64,000 nucleotides of DNA from an uncultured Geobacteraceae bacterium (lineage in GTDB: Bacteria > Desulfobacterota > Desulfuromonadia > Geobacterales > Pseudopelobacteraceae). The notes under the pieces were generated by a model. It was not told where the DNA came from and made no database searches. It worked only from the letters and a program-made list of their open reading frames with translations. The position numbers and the translations under genes were made by a program. This document shows, in pieces, positions 21,734 through 36,070 of this stretch (position 1 is its first letter; each line of letters begins with the position of its first letter). The stretch spans positions 48,273 to 112,272 of the forward strand of contig CAIQWT010000060.1 of NCBI GenBank assembly GCA_903875605.1, given 5' to 3'.

Positions 21734-22920
21734 CAGGTATGAAAATTCTTTACTTCGATTGCCAGGTTGGCATTTCAGGAGATATGGCAGTTGGAGCTCT
21801 GCTTGGTCTTGGTGTGCCATTGGAATATCTGCGCACAGAGCTAGACAAACTGGAACTTCCGCCCGCCTCCTATGAAATCTCCGTTAGCCAAACGGCACGG
21901 CAGCAGTTACCTGCACTTAAGTTTGACGTAACTGTTTATGACCAGCATACGCACCGGCACTATTCCGGTATTGATGCCATGATTGCTGAGAGCGGGCTAT
22001 CCGATTCCGTCAAGAAAACATCTCGGCGGATATTTCAACGACTGGCAGAAGCCGAGGCGAGAGTGCATGGAGTGCCCATTGACCAGGTCCATTTCCATGA
22101 AGTTGGAGCGATTGACTCTATTGTTGATATTGTAGCCACTGCTATCTGTCTGGAGTTTCTCCAGGTTGATCAGATCCATGCTTCGGCACTGCCGTTTGGA
22201 AGCGGCTTTGTAGATACGGCTCACGGCCGCCTTCCGGTTCCTGCTCCGGCAACTGTGGACCTTCTTCAAGGAGTGCCGCTGCATGGTGAATGCGGTCCAG
22301 GTGAGCGGGTAACGCCAACCGGAGCAGCTATTGTGGTGGCCCTCGCCAGCGGTTTTGGTAAACAGCCGAAAATGGTTCTGGAAAAGACGGGTTTTGGTGC
22401 GGGGGGGAAAGATTTCCCGGATTGCCCTAACATCCTAAGAGCTTTTATGGGGCACTCTACGGTCACTAAAAAACAGGCTGATGACGTGATTGTTGTCGAA
22501 GCAAATATTGATGACTCGACCCCCGAACTGCTAGGGTATGCCATGGAGCGTCTTTTTGATGAAGGGGCATTGGATGTGTTTTTTACGCCGATACAGATGA
22601 AAAAAAATCGTCCAGGTGTGATGTTGTCGTTTCTCTGCCGCCAGCAGGATTTCGACCGGTTATCCCGGCTGTTGTTGGTCGAAACTTCGGCGATTGGTCT
22701 GCGCTACTACCGCACTGACAGAATGATTTTACTGAGACAGATTGTGGAAGAACATACAGAGTTTGGCCCGGTACACTTTAAACAGGTCCGTGACGATAAT
22801 GGAAAGGTGCTACGTGCTGCTCCTGAATATGAAGATTGTCGACGGATTGCCAGAGAAAAAGGTATCCCCTGCAGAGAAGTCATGGAGCGCCTGCAGTATA
22901 AAGGAGTATCTGAAACATGA
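21730..22920 (+). CDS. larC: Nickel pincer cofactor biosynthesis protein LarC (single uninterrupted ORF)
   Basis: [63 protein letters not shown] motifs. Confidence 0.93.
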   Translation: MTGMKILYFDCQVGISGDMAVGALLGLGVPLEYLRTELDKLELPPASYEISVSQTARQQLPALKFDVTVYDQHTHRHYSGIDAMIAESGLSDSVKKTSRRIFQRLAEAEARVHGVPIDQVHFHEVGAIDSIVDIVATAICLEFLQVDQIHASALPFGSGFVDTAHGRLPVPAPATVDLLQGVPLHGECGPGERVTPTGAAIVVALASGFGKQPKMVLEKTGFGAGGKDFPDCPNILRAFMGHSTVTKKQADDVIVVEANIDDSTPELLGYAMERLFDEGALDVFFTPIQMKKNRPGVMLSFLCRQQDFDRLSRLLLVETSAIGLRYYRTDRMILLRQIVEEHTEFGPVHFKQVRDDNGKVLRAAPEYEDCRRIAREKGIPCREVMERLQYKGVSET

Positions 22921-24164
22921 GAATTTCAACATTGAGCATCGGCGATGAACTGATTTGCGGCCAGTTGACTGATACTAACGCCGGCACTATAGCTGCCAGG
23001 CTGCTTACAGAAGGGCTGCGCGTTCAACGGCATCTTACGGTTGGTGACAGTGAACCCGATATTATCGGTGCGTTGAGTGACCTGGGGAGGATTAGCGACG
23101 CGATCATAGTAACCGGAGGACTCGGCCCAACGGCAGATGATCTGACGTCGCGGGCTGCTGCACGTGCTACGGGGCGGCGACTGGTCATTCATGAAGAGGC
23201 TCGCAGCCATGTCCGCCTGATGTCGGGCAAGCTTCAAAGCCTGATTGTATGCCCTTTGAGCGATAAACAGGCCATGATTCCGACCAAATCTGTGCTGATA
23301 CCCAATCCTAATGGAACCGCCTGTGGTTTTCATTTTATGCACAACGGCTGTTTCATGTTTTTCATGCCCGGTGTCCCTTCAGAAATGGTTGTGATGCTGC
23401 GTGATACAGTTATCCCATTCGTTATGGAGCGGGTTCCACGCAAGCGAATTATTCGCACTTTCAGCATTAACCTGTTTGGGCCGTGTGAAGCGGAAGTTGA
23501 TGAATTGCTCCTGGGTATCGCCAGAGTGGAGCAAGGCTTAACGCTTGGCATATGTGTAACATTCCCCTGGATGAAAGTGACTTTGCGAGTTGAAGCTGAC
23601 AGTGAAGATGCTGCCGCCAACCTTCTTGCGCCGGCAGTTCTTCAGGTGCGGGAGCGTTTGAAAGAGTATTGTTTCTCCTCCGGCAACATCAGCATGGATG
23701 AAACAGTAGCCGAGCTCTTTCGCAACGGTTGCCTGACGCTTTCTCTTGCTGAGTCGTGTAGTGGCGGTTTTATTGCGAAACGGATAACCGATATTCCCGG
23801 CAGTTCACAGTATTTCTGTGAAGGTTTAGTGACATATTCTAATGAAGCAAAAACACGTCTGCTGGGGGTTTCCGGTGATGTCCTTAACAGCAGCGGTGCC
23901 GTTAGTGCTGAATGTGCTTCTGCGATGGCCAAAGGTGCCAGGCTGGCTTCCGGAAGTGACCTTGGTTTGGCGGTAACCGGTATTGCCGGACCTGATGGCG
24001 GCAACGATGACAAGCCTGTCGGTACGGTATTTATCTCGCTTGCAGCCCCGGACGGATGCTGGACCAAGCGTTTTCAATTTAGCGGGTGCAGGGAGGAAGT
24101 ACGCATCATGACGGCATGGACGTCTCTGGATTGGCTGCGGAGATATCTGCTGAAAAAGGTGTAG
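22917..24164 (+). CDS. cinA: CinA family protein (two-domain)
   Basis: [63 protein letters not shown] motifs. Confidence 0.95.
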   Translation: MRISTLSIGDELICGQLTDTNAGTIAARLLTEGLRVQRHLTVGDSEPDIIGALSDLGRISDAIIVTGGLGPTADDLTSRAAARATGRRLVIHEEARSHVRLMSGKLQSLIVCPLSDKQAMIPTKSVLIPNPNGTACGFHFMHNGCFMFFMPGVPSEMVVMLRDTVIPFVMERVPRKRIIRTFSINLFGPCEAEVDELLLGIARVEQGLTLGICVTFPWMKVTLRVEADSEDAAANLLAPAVLQVRERLKEYCFSSGNISMDETVAELFRNGCLTLSLAESCSGGFIAKRITDIPGSSQYFCEGLVTYSNEAKTRLLGVSGDVLNSSGAVSAECASAMAKGARLASGSDLGLAVTGIAGPDGGNDDKPVGTVFISLAAPDGCWTKRFQFSGCREEVRIMTAWTSLDWLRRYLLKKV

Positions 24165-24205
24165 ACAGTGCAGTCTGGCTCGTTAACATACTATACGGAG
24201 GCGCA

Positions 24206-25009
24206 ATGCCTGAACTGCCGGAAGTAGAAGTAACCCGCCGCCGACTGGAGTCAGCGCTCGTGGGTAAGATGGTTACACAGGTATTGCGGCGTGTTGCCAA
24301 GCTCCGGTTGCCCGTGTCGGCAGAGCTCACAGAAATATTGCCTGGAATGACGATTCGGGGTATCGAACGGCGTGGCAAGTACCTGCTTTTTGATTGCTGC
24401 AAAGGTTGGCTGCTAATACACCTGGGCATGACCGGTTTTTTACGACTAATCAGCAGTGGCACACCACCGGGAAAACACGATCACGTAGACTTCATTTTTA
24501 ACGATGACCACCTGCTCCGTTACCACGACCCTCGCAAATTCGGCATTATTACATGGTTTACCGGTGATCCTTTACAACACCCGCTGCTGGCTGAAATAGG
24601 TCCAGAGCCGCTTACAGCAGCCTTCGATGGCAGTTACCTGTATGCTGCTGCGAAAAAACGTAAGGTTTCTGTAAAACAGCTGCTAATGAACAGCTCTGTG
24701 GTGGCGGGAGTAGGAAATATCTACGCCAACGAAGCTTTGTTTCGTGCCCGTATTCTCCCAAGCCGTGCAGCTGAAACTTTGACACCACTGGAATGTACCG
24801 ACCTTGCCGGGATTATCTGTAAGGTTCTGGAAAAGTCGATTAGTGAGGGGGGTAAATCCTGTGTAGCTGAGGAAACCGTCGCTTATTATCCTCAGACTTT
24901 CAGTGTCTATGGAAGGGGAGGAAAACTCTGTTACGTCTGCGGTGATTCACTTGATGAAATCAAGCTCGGTAGCAGGAGTACGGTTTTTTGCAGCAATTGC
25001 CAAAAATGA
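24206..25009 (+). CDS. mutM: Formamidopyrimidine-DNA glycosylase
   Basis: Internal ATG start MPELPEVEVTRRRLE; H2TH region and C-terminal Cys4 zinc finger. Confidence 0.96.
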   Translation: MPELPEVEVTRRRLESALVGKMVTQVLRRVAKLRLPVSAELTEILPGMTIRGIERRGKYLLFDCCKGWLLIHLGMTGFLRLISSGTPPGKHDHVDFIFNDDHLLRYHDPRKFGIITWFTGDPLQHPLLAEIGPEPLTAAFDGSYLYAAAKKRKVSVKQLLMNSSVVAGVGNIYANEALFRARILPSRAAETLTPLECTDLAGIICKVLEKSISEGGKSCVAEETVAYYPQTFSVYGRGGKLCYVCGDSLDEIKLGSRSTVFCSNCQK

Positions 25010-25118
25010 GTAACAGTCCAAAAAAATCAATCAGATAAAACCTTGCGATAAAACTGTCGGATATGCTATTTTCAACCCCTTTATTCTGCACACTTCTATC
25101 CTTCAGGAGATACTTCTA

Positions 25119-26174
25119 ATGGCTGAAAAAAACAACACGCTTGAGAAAAATAAGGCGATAGAACTCGCGTTAAGTCAGATCGAGAAACAGTTTGGTAAGG
25201 GTGCGATCATGCGGCTTGGTAATGACGAGGCGCTTCCAGGGGTCGAGGCCATTTCCACGGGATCCATTTCCCTGGATATGGCCCTCGGAGTCGGTGGTGT
25301 GCCTCGCGGCAGAGTTATTGAAATATATGGCCCTGAATCATCAGGTAAGACAACGCTGGCACTGCATATAGTGGCTGAAGCACAAAAAACCGGAGGCATT
25401 GCCGCTTTTATCGACGCTGAGCATGCGTTGGACATCGGTTATGCCCGTAAGCTTGGAGTCAAGACTGATGACCTGCTTGTATCCCAGCCGGATACCGGTG
25501 AGCAGGCACTGGAAATTACCGAAACCCTGGTCAGGAGCGGTGCTATTGATATTCTCGTCGTTGACTCAGTAGCTGCCCTGGTACCCAAGGCCGAGATTGA
25601 GGGTGACATGGGTGATTCCCATATGGGGCTTCAGGCACGTTTGATGTCCCAGGCTTTACGCAAGCTGACCGGCATTATCAGTAAGTCTAACTGCTGCGTA
25701 ATTTTCATAAATCAGATCCGTATGAAGATCGGTGTAATGTTCGGTAACCCTGAGACGACCACAGGCGGAAACGCTCTCAAATTCTACGCTTCGGTGCGTA
25801 TGGATATCCGCAAGATTGCCACGCTTAAACAGGGTGATCAGATCATTGGTTCCCGTACTCGCGTAAAGGTAGTAAAAAACAAGGTTGCTCCCCCGTTCAA
25901 AGAGGTTGAGTTTGATATTCTTTACGGTGAAGGCATCTCGCGTACTGGAGACGTGCTAGATCTGGCGGTTGATAAAAATATCGTTGAAAAGAGTGGCGCC
26001 TGGTACTCATACGGCAAAGAGCGCATCGGTCAGGGCCGTGAAAATTCCCGTACCTGGTTGACTGAACACCCTGAAACGCTTGCTGAGATTGAGAGCAAGC
26101 TAATGGACCTACTCAAGCCGACTCCGGTTCCTGATAAGGGCGGCAAGACAGACAAGGCAGAAAAAACTGCCTAG
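25119..26174 (+). CDS. recA: Recombinase RecA
   Basis: [47 protein letters not shown] motifs. Confidence 0.99.
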   Translation: MAEKNNTLEKNKAIELALSQIEKQFGKGAIMRLGNDEALPGVEAISTGSISLDMALGVGGVPRGRVIEIYGPESSGKTTLALHIVAEAQKTGGIAAFIDAEHALDIGYARKLGVKTDDLLVSQPDTGEQALEITETLVRSGAIDILVVDSVAALVPKAEIEGDMGDSHMGLQARLMSQALRKLTGIISKSNCCVIFINQIRMKIGVMFGNPETTTGGNALKFYASVRMDIRKIATLKQGDQIIGSRTRVKVVKNKVAPPFKEVEFDILYGEGISRTGDVLDLAVDKNIVEKSGAWYSYGKERIGQGRENSRTWLTEHPETLAEIESKLMDLLKPTPVPDKGGKTDKAEKTA

Positions 26175-26189
26175 CAGCGGAGAGAAGCT

Positions 26190-27347
26190 ATGGAGCTGAA
26201 CGAGATACTTACCATTGCTTTTAAAGCCAAGGGTTCTGATATTCATATCAAGACCGGGCTTCCTCCTATCGTCAGAATCGATGGCCGCCTGCACCCGATT
26301 CCAAACGCGGCACGTCTGTCGCCGGATTTTGTTTCCGAGACAGCCAATGCGATCATGAATGATCGTCAGCGGCGCATGTTCGAGGAAAATTATGAAGTTG
26401 ATCTGGCGTATGCCGTTCCCGGATTAGGTCGTTTCAGGGTCAGTATATACCGTCAGCGCGGCACGGTCGCAATGGTGTTTCGCTCCATTGCTTTCGTCAT
26501 ACCGACGCTTGATGGGCTTAATCTTCCGCCGATCATGCAGAAAATCTGCAAAGAGGAACGGGGATTGATCCTGGTGACCGGAACGACCGGTTCCGGTAAG
26601 TCGAGTACGCTTGCAGCGATGATTGACTACATAAACAGTCAGCGTACCTGCAACATCATAACGATCGAGGATCCTGTCGAGTTTCTGCATCGTGACAACA
26701 AGAGTATAATCAGCCAGCGTGAGGTCGGCACCGACACCCCTACCTTTTCAGCTGCCCTGAAGGGGGCATTGAGGCAGGACCCTGATGTTATTCTTGTGGG
26801 TGAAATGCGTGATTATGAAACAATTGAAACAGCGATGACCGCAGCCGAAACCGGTCATCTGGTGATGTCAACTCTGCACACAATGGACGCGGCGGAAACT
26901 ATTAACCGTATCATAGGTGTTTTCCCCCCCTATCATCAGCGTCAGGTTCGTATCCAGCTGGCAAGTATTATCAAAGCGGTCATCTCTCAGCGATTGGTGC
27001 CGAAATCCGATGGCAAGGGGCGAGTTCCGGCGGTTGAGGTTATGCTCGCTTCAGCCCGCGTCAGGGAATGTATTGATGATAAAGATAAAACAAAACAGTT
27101 GAACGATGCCATTTCCCAGGGTTATGTCTCATATGGCATGCAGACTTTTGACCAGTCGCTGATGAGGTTGTTTTCCAATAAGCTGATTACTTATGATGAG
27201 GCTATTCGTCAGAGTACTAATCCAGATGACTTCGCCCTCAAGGTTTCAGGCATTTCATCAACTTCTGATGCCTCTTGGGAAGGGTTTGAGAATAAAGCTG
27301 ATAACGCTGATGCGGAGCCGGATTCACTTGAAATCCAAAAATATTGA
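26190..27347 (+). CDS. pilT: Type IV pilus twitching motility ATPase PilT family
   Basis: GSDIHIKTGLPPIVRIDG, TGTTGSGKSSTLAAMIDYIN, GEMRDYETIETAMTAAETGHLVMSTLHT. Confidence 0.93.
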   Translation: MELNEILTIAFKAKGSDIHIKTGLPPIVRIDGRLHPIPNAARLSPDFVSETANAIMNDRQRRMFEENYEVDLAYAVPGLGRFRVSIYRQRGTVAMVFRSIAFVIPTLDGLNLPPIMQKICKEERGLILVTGTTGSGKSSTLAAMIDYINSQRTCNIITIEDPVEFLHRDNKSIISQREVGTDTPTFSAALKGALRQDPDVILVGEMRDYETIETAMTAAETGHLVMSTLHTMDAAETINRIIGVFPPYHQRQVRIQLASIIKAVISQRLVPKSDGKGRVPAVEVMLASARVRECIDDKDKTKQLNDAISQGYVSYGMQTFDQSLMRLFSNKLITYDEAIRQSTNPDDFALKVSGISSTSDASWEGFENKADNADAEPDSLEIQKY

Positions 27348-27810
27348 GCCGTTTGTGCCGGACCAGGCCTACCCTTATGCTTTACGGCTATTGACCGGCA
27401 GGGATTATACGGTTAGTAGAATAAAGGAAAAACTTGCGAAGCGGGGAGTCCCCGAGCAGGATGCCGAAGAGGTGATTCTCCGACTGCAGCGTGAGGGATG
27501 GTTGGACGATACACGCTATGCCGGACGTTTTGCAGAGTCGGCGCTTTCGTCCGGCCGTTTCTATGGAGCCCGTCTCCGTTTGGAGATGCGTCGCAGAGGG
27601 TTTACACCGGATGTGGTGAATGAAACACTTACACCTTTGCTGGCAGAAAGTGATGAATTTTCCGAGGTCAGGTCGGCGGCAGAGCGACGCTACCCCGGAT
27701 TTTCCTATTCAACGGCGAGTGATCGCGATAAACGAAGATTGATAGGGTTTTTACAGCGGCGCGGATACGGGTTTTCTGCAATTATGCAGGCTTTGCGGGC
27801 AGAGGAATGA
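27310..27810 (+). CDS. recX: Regulatory protein RecX
   Basis: ALRLLTGRDYTVSRIKEKLAKRG, LQREGWLDDTRYAGRFAES, SFLQRRGYGFSAI-type motifs; overlaps the pilT 3' end. Confidence 0.88.
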   Translation: MRSRIHLKSKNIEPFVPDQAYPYALRLLTGRDYTVSRIKEKLAKRGVPEQDAEEVILRLQREGWLDDTRYAGRFAESALSSGRFYGARLRLEMRRRGFTPDVVNETLTPLLAESDEFSEVRSAAERRYPGFSYSTASDRDKRRLIGFLQRRGYGFSAIMQALRAEE

Positions 27811-27903
27811 GCTCCTGTTAGTCTGTACGGCACCTTACGGCGAAAGTACCGCAATCGTTGTTCCTGTATTACAGATTCAATAATTAACCTAAACGAGGGT
27901 GTC

Positions 27904-30540
27904 ATGACAGGTACAGAAATTCGGGCGCGTTTTCTTAACTATTTTGCAGAGCGCGGGCACGTGATAGTCACCAGTTCGGGGATCCTCCCCAAGAACGATC
28001 CGACTCTGATGTTTGCCAATGCCGGCATGAACCAGTTCAAGGACTGTTTTTTGGGGCTGGAAGATCGGGGCTATTACCGTGCCGTCAGTTCACAGAAATG
28101 CGTTCGGGCGGGCGGCAAGCATAATGATCTCGAAAATGTTGGCCGGACAGCCCGCCACCACACGTTCTTTGAAATGCTGGGGAATTTTTCCTTTGGTGAT
28201 TATTTTAAAAAAGAGGCTATAGCCTACGCCTGGGAGTTCCTGACTAAAGAGTTGAAGCTGGACAAAAGCCGCCTTTATGTGACTGTCTACACAGATGATG
28301 ATGAGGCTGCTGATATCTGGCATACTCAGGAAGGCGTCCCCCGCGATCGTATCTTCCGTTTTGGAGAGAAAGATAATTTCTGGTCAATGGGTGATACCGG
28401 TCCGTGCGGTCCCTGCAGCGAAATATTTTATGATCAGGGTGCTGAGATCGGCTGTGATCGCCCTGATTGCAACGTAGGGTGCGATTGTGACCGTTACATG
28501 GAAATCTGGAATAACGTCTTCATGCAGTTTAATCGCTCAAGTGACGGGACGCTGACTCCACTTCCGAAGCCGTCAGTTGATACCGGTATGGGATTGGAGC
28601 GCGTTACGGCGGTTATGCAGGGAGTCAGCTCCAATTACGACATCGATATCCTCCAGGGGGTTATCCGCCATATAGAGCGCTTGTCCGGCAAACGCTACGG
28701 CGCCGATGAGAAAGATAGTGTCTCAATGCGGGTTATTGCCGATCATGCCCGTGCGGTGACATTTCTGATCTGTGACGGTGCACTCCCCTCAAATGAAGGA
28801 CGCGGCTATGTGCTGCGCCGCATCATGCGCCGGGCCGCCCGCCACGCGAAGATGCTCGGCTGTGCTGACCCGATGCTTTACAATATGGTTGATGCGGTTC
28901 GCGAGGTTATGGGCGATGCATATCCAGAACTGCAGGAACGTGAGGAGTATATAAAGAAAGTTGTACTGAGCGAGGAACAGCGATTTGCCGAAACCCTGGA
29001 TCGTGGACTGGCTATCCTAAATGATGAGGTTGCCTCATTGCGGAGTGCAGGAAAGCTTGTCATCCCTGGTGATGTCCTGTTCAAGCTTTATGATACCTAT
29101 GGGTTTCCGGCTGACCTGACTGGCGATATAGTCGAAAGTGAAGGCTTTTCGATCGATGAAGCCGGTTTTGAAATCTGTATGGAGCGGCAACGGGCTCAGG
29201 CCAGAGAACATTGGAAGGGCTCCGGTGAAGAGGGAATTGCCCATATCTATAAAGAACTTCACAGCAACGGGACGCGCGGACAGTTTGTCGGCTACGATGA
29301 AATGTCAACCTACTCTCCGGTGTTGGCGATAATTCTGGACGGAGTCCAGGTTCAATCAGCAGTAGCGGGTGATTCAGTTGCCGTTATCACTGAAAGAACG
29401 CCTTTTTATGGAGATTCAGGCGGTCAGAAAGGTGACTGCGGGACGCTCTCAACCGGCAATGCACATCTTAATATTGCTGCAGTTAGCCGCCCGTTTGTTG
29501 ACATGATTGTGCACCACGCAATTGTCACAGAAGGAATTTTGAAAATTGGGGATGCGGCCGATTTAAAAGTTTCACGAAGTGAGCGTGATGCCACCTGCCG
29601 CAATCACACCGCGACACATTTACTGCAGAGTGCACTGCGTCAGGTTTTGGGTGAACATGTCAAGCAGGCAGGATCTCTGGTCTCATTAGACCGCCTGCGG
29701 TTTGATTTTACACACTTTTCCGCTGTGACAGCCGAGGAGCTGAACCGCATTGAAACGATTGTTAATACATTTATAATGGCAAACGATCAGGTCGTAACCC
29801 GTGAAATGAATATATCAGAGGCAATTGAGGCTGGAGCCACAGCGCTATTCGATGAAAAGTATGGTGATTCCGTCCGTGTCGTCAGGGTTGGGGATTTTAG
29901 TATGGAGCTGTGCGGTGGAACCCATGTGCGGGCAGCCGGAGACATCGGCCTCTTTAAAGTGGTTTCGGAGGCTGGTATTGCTGCCGGGGTACGTCGAATT
30001 GAGGCTCTGACCGGTTTTGGGGCACTCGAATTTGTACGTCAGATGGAGGACGAACAGAGGGTGATTGCTACATTACTTAAGGCCGAAGCGGGTAATTCTC
30101 GTGACCGGCTCGAAAAAATGCTGACACGCCAAAAAGAGCTGCATCGAGAAATAGAAACACTGCAGGCCAGGCTTAATGTCGTTGCGTCAGGGGATCTGCT
30201 GTCGCAGATAACCGTGGTGCAGGGAATCAAACTTCTGGCGGTAAAGGTTCAGGTAGAGGACATAAAGGCACTGCGTGACCTGTCTGATACACTGAAAGAT
30301 CGTATCGGAGAGGGTGTGATTGCACTTGGTGCCGACATTGGAGGTAAGGCAAACCTGTTGGTAGCTGTTACCAAAGAGCTGAGCAGTACAATAAAAGCCG
30401 GCGAAATTGTCAAACAGATAGCTCCGCTTGTCGGTGGTAGTGGCGGCGGTAAACCGGAATTGGCTCAAGCCGGTGGAAGTCTGCCTGATAAGCTGGATGA
30501 GGCGCTGGCAGCAGTAGCTAAAATACTTTCGGGGCCTTAA
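27904..30540 (+). CDS. alaS: Alanyl-tRNA synthetase
   Basis: 878 aa; [16 protein letters not shown]-like motif, [22 protein letters not shown] motifs. Confidence 0.98.
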   Translation: MTGTEIRARFLNYFAERGHVIVTSSGILPKNDPTLMFANAGMNQFKDCFLGLEDRGYYRAVSSQKCVRAGGKHNDLENVGRTARHHTFFEMLGNFSFGDYFKKEAIAYAWEFLTKELKLDKSRLYVTVYTDDDEAADIWHTQEGVPRDRIFRFGEKDNFWSMGDTGPCGPCSEIFYDQGAEIGCDRPDCNVGCDCDRYMEIWNNVFMQFNRSSDGTLTPLPKPSVDTGMGLERVTAVMQGVSSNYDIDILQGVIRHIERLSGKRYGADEKDSVSMRVIADHARAVTFLICDGALPSNEGRGYVLRRIMRRAARHAKMLGCADPMLYNMVDAVREVMGDAYPELQEREEYIKKVVLSEEQRFAETLDRGLAILNDEVASLRSAGKLVIPGDVLFKLYDTYGFPADLTGDIVESEGFSIDEAGFEICMERQRAQAREHWKGSGEEGIAHIYKELHSNGTRGQFVGYDEMSTYSPVLAIILDGVQVQSAVAGDSVAVITERTPFYGDSGGQKGDCGTLSTGNAHLNIAAVSRPFVDMIVHHAIVTEGILKIGDAADLKVSRSERDATCRNHTATHLLQSALRQVLGEHVKQAGSLVSLDRLRFDFTHFSAVTAEELNRIETIVNTFIMANDQVVTREMNISEAIEAGATALFDEKYGDSVRVVRVGDFSMELCGGTHVRAAGDIGLFKVVSEAGIAAGVRRIEALTGFGALEFVRQMEDEQRVIATLLKAEAGNSRDRLEKMLTRQKELHREIETLQARLNVVASGDLLSQITVVQGIKLLAVKVQVEDIKALRDLSDTLKDRIGEGVIALGADIGGKANLLVAVTKELSSTIKAGEIVKQIAPLVGGSGGGKPELAQAGGSLPDKLDEALAAVAKILSGP

Positions 30541-30557
30541 TCCTGTTGGAGTGCAGT

Positions 30558-31679
30558 ATGTCGGCATCTATTTCTCATGCAAAAGAGCACCTGACAAAGG
30601 AATCAAAAACTACTATTTTAGTGGTTGATGACGAAAAAATTATCCGTGAACTATGTGAACTGGCACTCCGGAATTATCGGGTGTTACAAGCAGGTACATG
30701 TGAAGAAGCTCTCCGCTTATACGAAAGGGAACATGTCGATCTCATCCTTTCCGACATTATGATGCCTGGAGGATCTGGTATTGACCTGCTCAGACAGGTT
30801 AAAGCGCTCGACCCGAATGCTACAGTAATTATAATGACCGGGTTTGTGGATAAAGAAATTGTTCTAAATGCACTTAAAGAAGATGCTGATGACTTTATCA
30901 ACAAACCGCTCAATCTTCTGCAACTGAAAACCACTATTGAAAAGGCTTTAATAAGAAAAACGCTTAAGGATGAGTTGGCCACCATTAAGCGCTCCGAGGA
31001 ACTCAAAAACACATTTCTCTCCTTGGTATCACATAAGTTACGGACCCCTATTACGGGAGTTTCCCTCTTTCTACAAAATCTGCGGACAGGAGTTTTTAAT
31101 CAGGAGGATCCGGCTTTTCAGCAAAGCCTGGTCCTGGCCAGTGATGAGGTGCGCTATCTCGGTCTCCTTGTTACGGATCTGCTGGCATTCAGCAAGGTTA
31201 TGGTGAACAGTACCGATGTCAACAAACACTCTTGCGATTTGAATGAGATAGTTGCAGATGTTCTGATAAGGTGTCGTGAGGAGCATTGTAAGTTTGACAT
31301 TGAGCTTGAAACCTCTCCGGAAACTTTGCCTCCTGTACCGCTGGACGCATCCAAAATACGTTTTGCGCTGTACCAGGTAATTGATAACGCTTTTAAATTC
31401 TCCGGGGAGAGCGGTAACGTCACGATAAAACTCGGGAGTCACTGCGATTATGTTTTTATTGTAGTTTCAGATACGGGAATAGGAATTCCGGAGTCTGAAA
31501 GGCCAAAGGTGTTTGAAAAATTTTATCAGATTGATCCCGATCACACAGGGCAGATTCGTGGTTTCGGTTTGGGCCTGTTCTATGCGCGCGATTACATCAG
31601 GCAGCATGGAGGTAGTATCAGTCTCGCCAGTGAACCGGGATTAGGTACCACCGTTACGATAAGCTTACCTCTGAAATAA
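30558..31679 (+). CDS. Hybrid signalling protein: N-terminal receiver domain, C-terminal histidine kinase
   Basis: ILVVDDEKIIREL...ILSDIMMPG; H-box SLVSHKLRTPITG; N and G boxes (VIDNAFKFSG, VSDTGIGIPES, GFGLGLFYARDYI). Confidence 0.92.
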   Translation: MSASISHAKEHLTKESKTTILVVDDEKIIRELCELALRNYRVLQAGTCEEALRLYEREHVDLILSDIMMPGGSGIDLLRQVKALDPNATVIIMTGFVDKEIVLNALKEDADDFINKPLNLLQLKTTIEKALIRKTLKDELATIKRSEELKNTFLSLVSHKLRTPITGVSLFLQNLRTGVFNQEDPAFQQSLVLASDEVRYLGLLVTDLLAFSKVMVNSTDVNKHSCDLNEIVADVLIRCREEHCKFDIELETSPETLPPVPLDASKIRFALYQVIDNAFKFSGESGNVTIKLGSHCDYVFIVVSDTGIGIPESERPKVFEKFYQIDPDHTGQIRGFGLGLFYARDYIRQHGGSISLASEPGLGTTVTISLPLK

Positions 31680-31710
31680 AAGAGTGAATAATCTTGTTGA
31701 GGACATATAA

Positions 31711-33779
<2,069 letters not shown>

Positions 33780-33828
33780 ACTATATATGCTTTTTCTGCA
33801 CTTTTTGGGGCAGGTATAGGAGAGAAAG

Positions 33829-34758
33829 ATGTCGCGACATTTTCTAGCGTTACACGATTATACTAAAATAGAGCTGGATGGACTATTGGCACTTGCCGCC
33901 GAGTTAAAGAACAAACAAAAGTCTGGCGTCCCTCACAAGCTACTGGACGGTAAAACGGTCGCTCTGATTTTTGAAAAGGCTTCCACCCGCACGAGAGTTT
34001 CCTTCGAAGTAGGGGTTTTTCAGTTAGGCGGTCATGCCCTTTTCATGCCATCAGGTTCGTCTCAGATGGGACGAGGTGAACCGATCAAAGATAGCGCTCG
34101 TGTCATGGCTAGATATTGCGACGGGGTAATGATCAGGACCTTTGGACAGGCGATTGTTGACGAATTTGCCAAACACTCCGATATACCGGTCATCAACGGC
34201 CTGACTGACCTGTTTCACCCATGCCAGATCATGGCTGATCTGCAGACGGTAATCGAGCACAAAAAAAGTTATACCGGGTTGAAATTTGCCTGGATAGGTG
34301 ATGGCAACAACATGGCCAATACCTGGATCGAAGCGGCCGCAATCTTTGGTTTTGAATTGCGTTTGGCTTGCCCCGTCGGTTATGAGCCGGATCAAGCTGT
34401 TATGGCATGGGCTCAGGCAAAAGCTCCCGGCCTTATTACGCTTACGGCCGACCCGAAAGCTGCTGTAATCGGTGCAGATGTAATAAATACTGATGTTTGG
34501 GCCAGTATGGGGCAAGAAGCGGAACAGAAAGAGCGTGAAAAATCTTTTGTCGGTTATTGTCTTGATGACGCACTGCTTGCTTTGGCACAGCCGGATTGTA
34601 TCGTACTGCACTGCCTGCCTGCCCATCGTGGTGAGGAGATATCTGATGCGGTTATTGAAGGAAAGCATTCCGTTGTATGGGATGAGGCTGAGAACCGTTT
34701 GCATATTCAGAAGGCAATTATGGCGTATTTGATTGGCGGGGCGTCTGGAGCTCAATAA
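33829..34758 (+). CDS. argF: Ornithine carbamoyltransferase
   Basis: FEKASTRTRVSFEVGVFQLGG, HPCQIMADLQT, LHCLPAHRGEEI. Confidence 0.98.
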   Translation: MSRHFLALHDYTKIELDGLLALAAELKNKQKSGVPHKLLDGKTVALIFEKASTRTRVSFEVGVFQLGGHALFMPSGSSQMGRGEPIKDSARVMARYCDGVMIRTFGQAIVDEFAKHSDIPVINGLTDLFHPCQIMADLQTVIEHKKSYTGLKFAWIGDGNNMANTWIEAAAIFGFELRLACPVGYEPDQAVMAWAQAKAPGLITLTADPKAAVIGADVINTDVWASMGQEAEQKEREKSFVGYCLDDALLALAQPDCIVLHCLPAHRGEEISDAVIEGKHSVVWDEAENRLHIQKAIMAYLIGGASGAQ

Positions 34759-34842
34759 ACAGTACATGCCCCTGGTTTGAAACATTTTATGCTGCACATT
34801 CAACAAGAAAATATTGACTGACACCCAAAGGAGACCAACACA

Positions 34843-36066
34843 ATGGCAAAGAAACAGGAAATAAAAAAAATCGTCCTTGCATATTCTGGCGGACTAGACA
34901 CTTCTATTATCCTCAAATGGCTTAAAAACGAATATGGCTGTCAGGTAGTGGCCTTTTCTGCGGACTTAGGGCAAGGCGAAGAGCTTGATCCGGTTCGCGA
35001 AAAAGCTCTGGCCACTGGGGCAGATACCGTCTATATCGATGACCTGAAAGAAGAATTTGTCAGCGACTTCGTATTTCCGATGTTCCGCGCCAATGCTATC
35101 TATGAAGGGCACTACCTGCTTGGTACTTCAATTGCACGCCCGCTCATAGCCAAGCGCCAGATGGAAATCGCCGCCCTGGAAGGGTGTGACGCAGTTTCTC
35201 ACGGGGCAACAGGTAAGGGTAACGATCAGGTTCGGTTCGAGTTGGCATACTATCACTTCGACCCGTCTATCAAAGTTATCGCACCTTGGCGTGAGTGGGA
35301 TCTTAACAGCCGCATGGCTTTAATTGAATACGCCCAGAAGAATGATATCCCTATTCCGACGATCCAGAAGCGCCCATGGTCGTCCGACCGTAACCTGCTG
35401 CATATATCCTTTGAAGGTGGCATCCTGGAAGACACCTGGGCCGAAGCACCGGAAGAAATGTACGTGCTGACAAGGCCTCCGGAAGAGGCTCCAGATAAGG
35501 CTCAGTATGTAGAGATCGAATTCAAAAACGGTAATGCTGTTGCTGTTGATGGAGTTGAAATGACTCCAGCACGACTGCTCGCGCACCTCAATATTCTCGG
35601 TGGGCAGCATGGTGTCGGCCGTGTCGATCTGCTTGAGAACCGCTCGGTTGGCATGAAGTCGCGCGGTGTCTATGAAACCCCTGGTGGCTCGATTCTGCGC
35701 GAAGCGCATTCGGCTGTCGAGCAGATTACCATGGACCGTGAAGTCATGCGTATCCGTGACAGCCTGATTCCCGAATACGCAAAACAGATCTACGCCGGTT
35801 ACTGGTTCTCACCTGAGCGTTTGATGTTGCAGACTCTAATCGACGATTCACAAAAATGTGTTAACGGAGTCGCCCGTGTCAAGCTGTATAAAGGCCTCTG
35901 TCGCACAGTCGGGCGTAAGTCGGAAAGTGACTCTCTCTTTAACCTCGACTTTGCTACTTTCGAGAAAGACCAGGTTTTCAACCAGGCTGATGCAGAAGGT
36001 TTTATCAAAATCAATAGTCTGCGGCTGCGTATCCGCTCGCTGATGCAGGCCAATAGAAAGAAGTAA
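34843..36066 (+). CDS. argG: Argininosuccinate synthase
   Basis: [37 protein letters not shown]. Confidence 0.98.
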   Translation: MAKKQEIKKIVLAYSGGLDTSIILKWLKNEYGCQVVAFSADLGQGEELDPVREKALATGADTVYIDDLKEEFVSDFVFPMFRANAIYEGHYLLGTSIARPLIAKRQMEIAALEGCDAVSHGATGKGNDQVRFELAYYHFDPSIKVIAPWREWDLNSRMALIEYAQKNDIPIPTIQKRPWSSDRNLLHISFEGGILEDTWAEAPEEMYVLTRPPEEAPDKAQYVEIEFKNGNAVAVDGVEMTPARLLAHLNILGGQHGVGRVDLLENRSVGMKSRGVYETPGGSILREAHSAVEQITMDREVMRIRDSLIPEYAKQIYAGYWFSPERLMLQTLIDDSQKCVNGVARVKLYKGLCRTVGRKSESDSLFNLDFATFEKDQVFNQADAEGFIKINSLRLRIRSLMQANRKK

Positions 36067-36070
36067 TGGA

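Noticed and set aside
27193-27309. Upstream extension of the recX ORF into pilT
   Set aside because: The extra N-terminal residues lie inside pilT and look non-coding; start at 27310 (or TTG 27328) is more plausible.
34051-34824. 257-aa minus-strand ORF opposite argF
   Set aside because: Antisense to a fully conserved argF; composition and lack of motifs fit a codon-bias shadow ORF.
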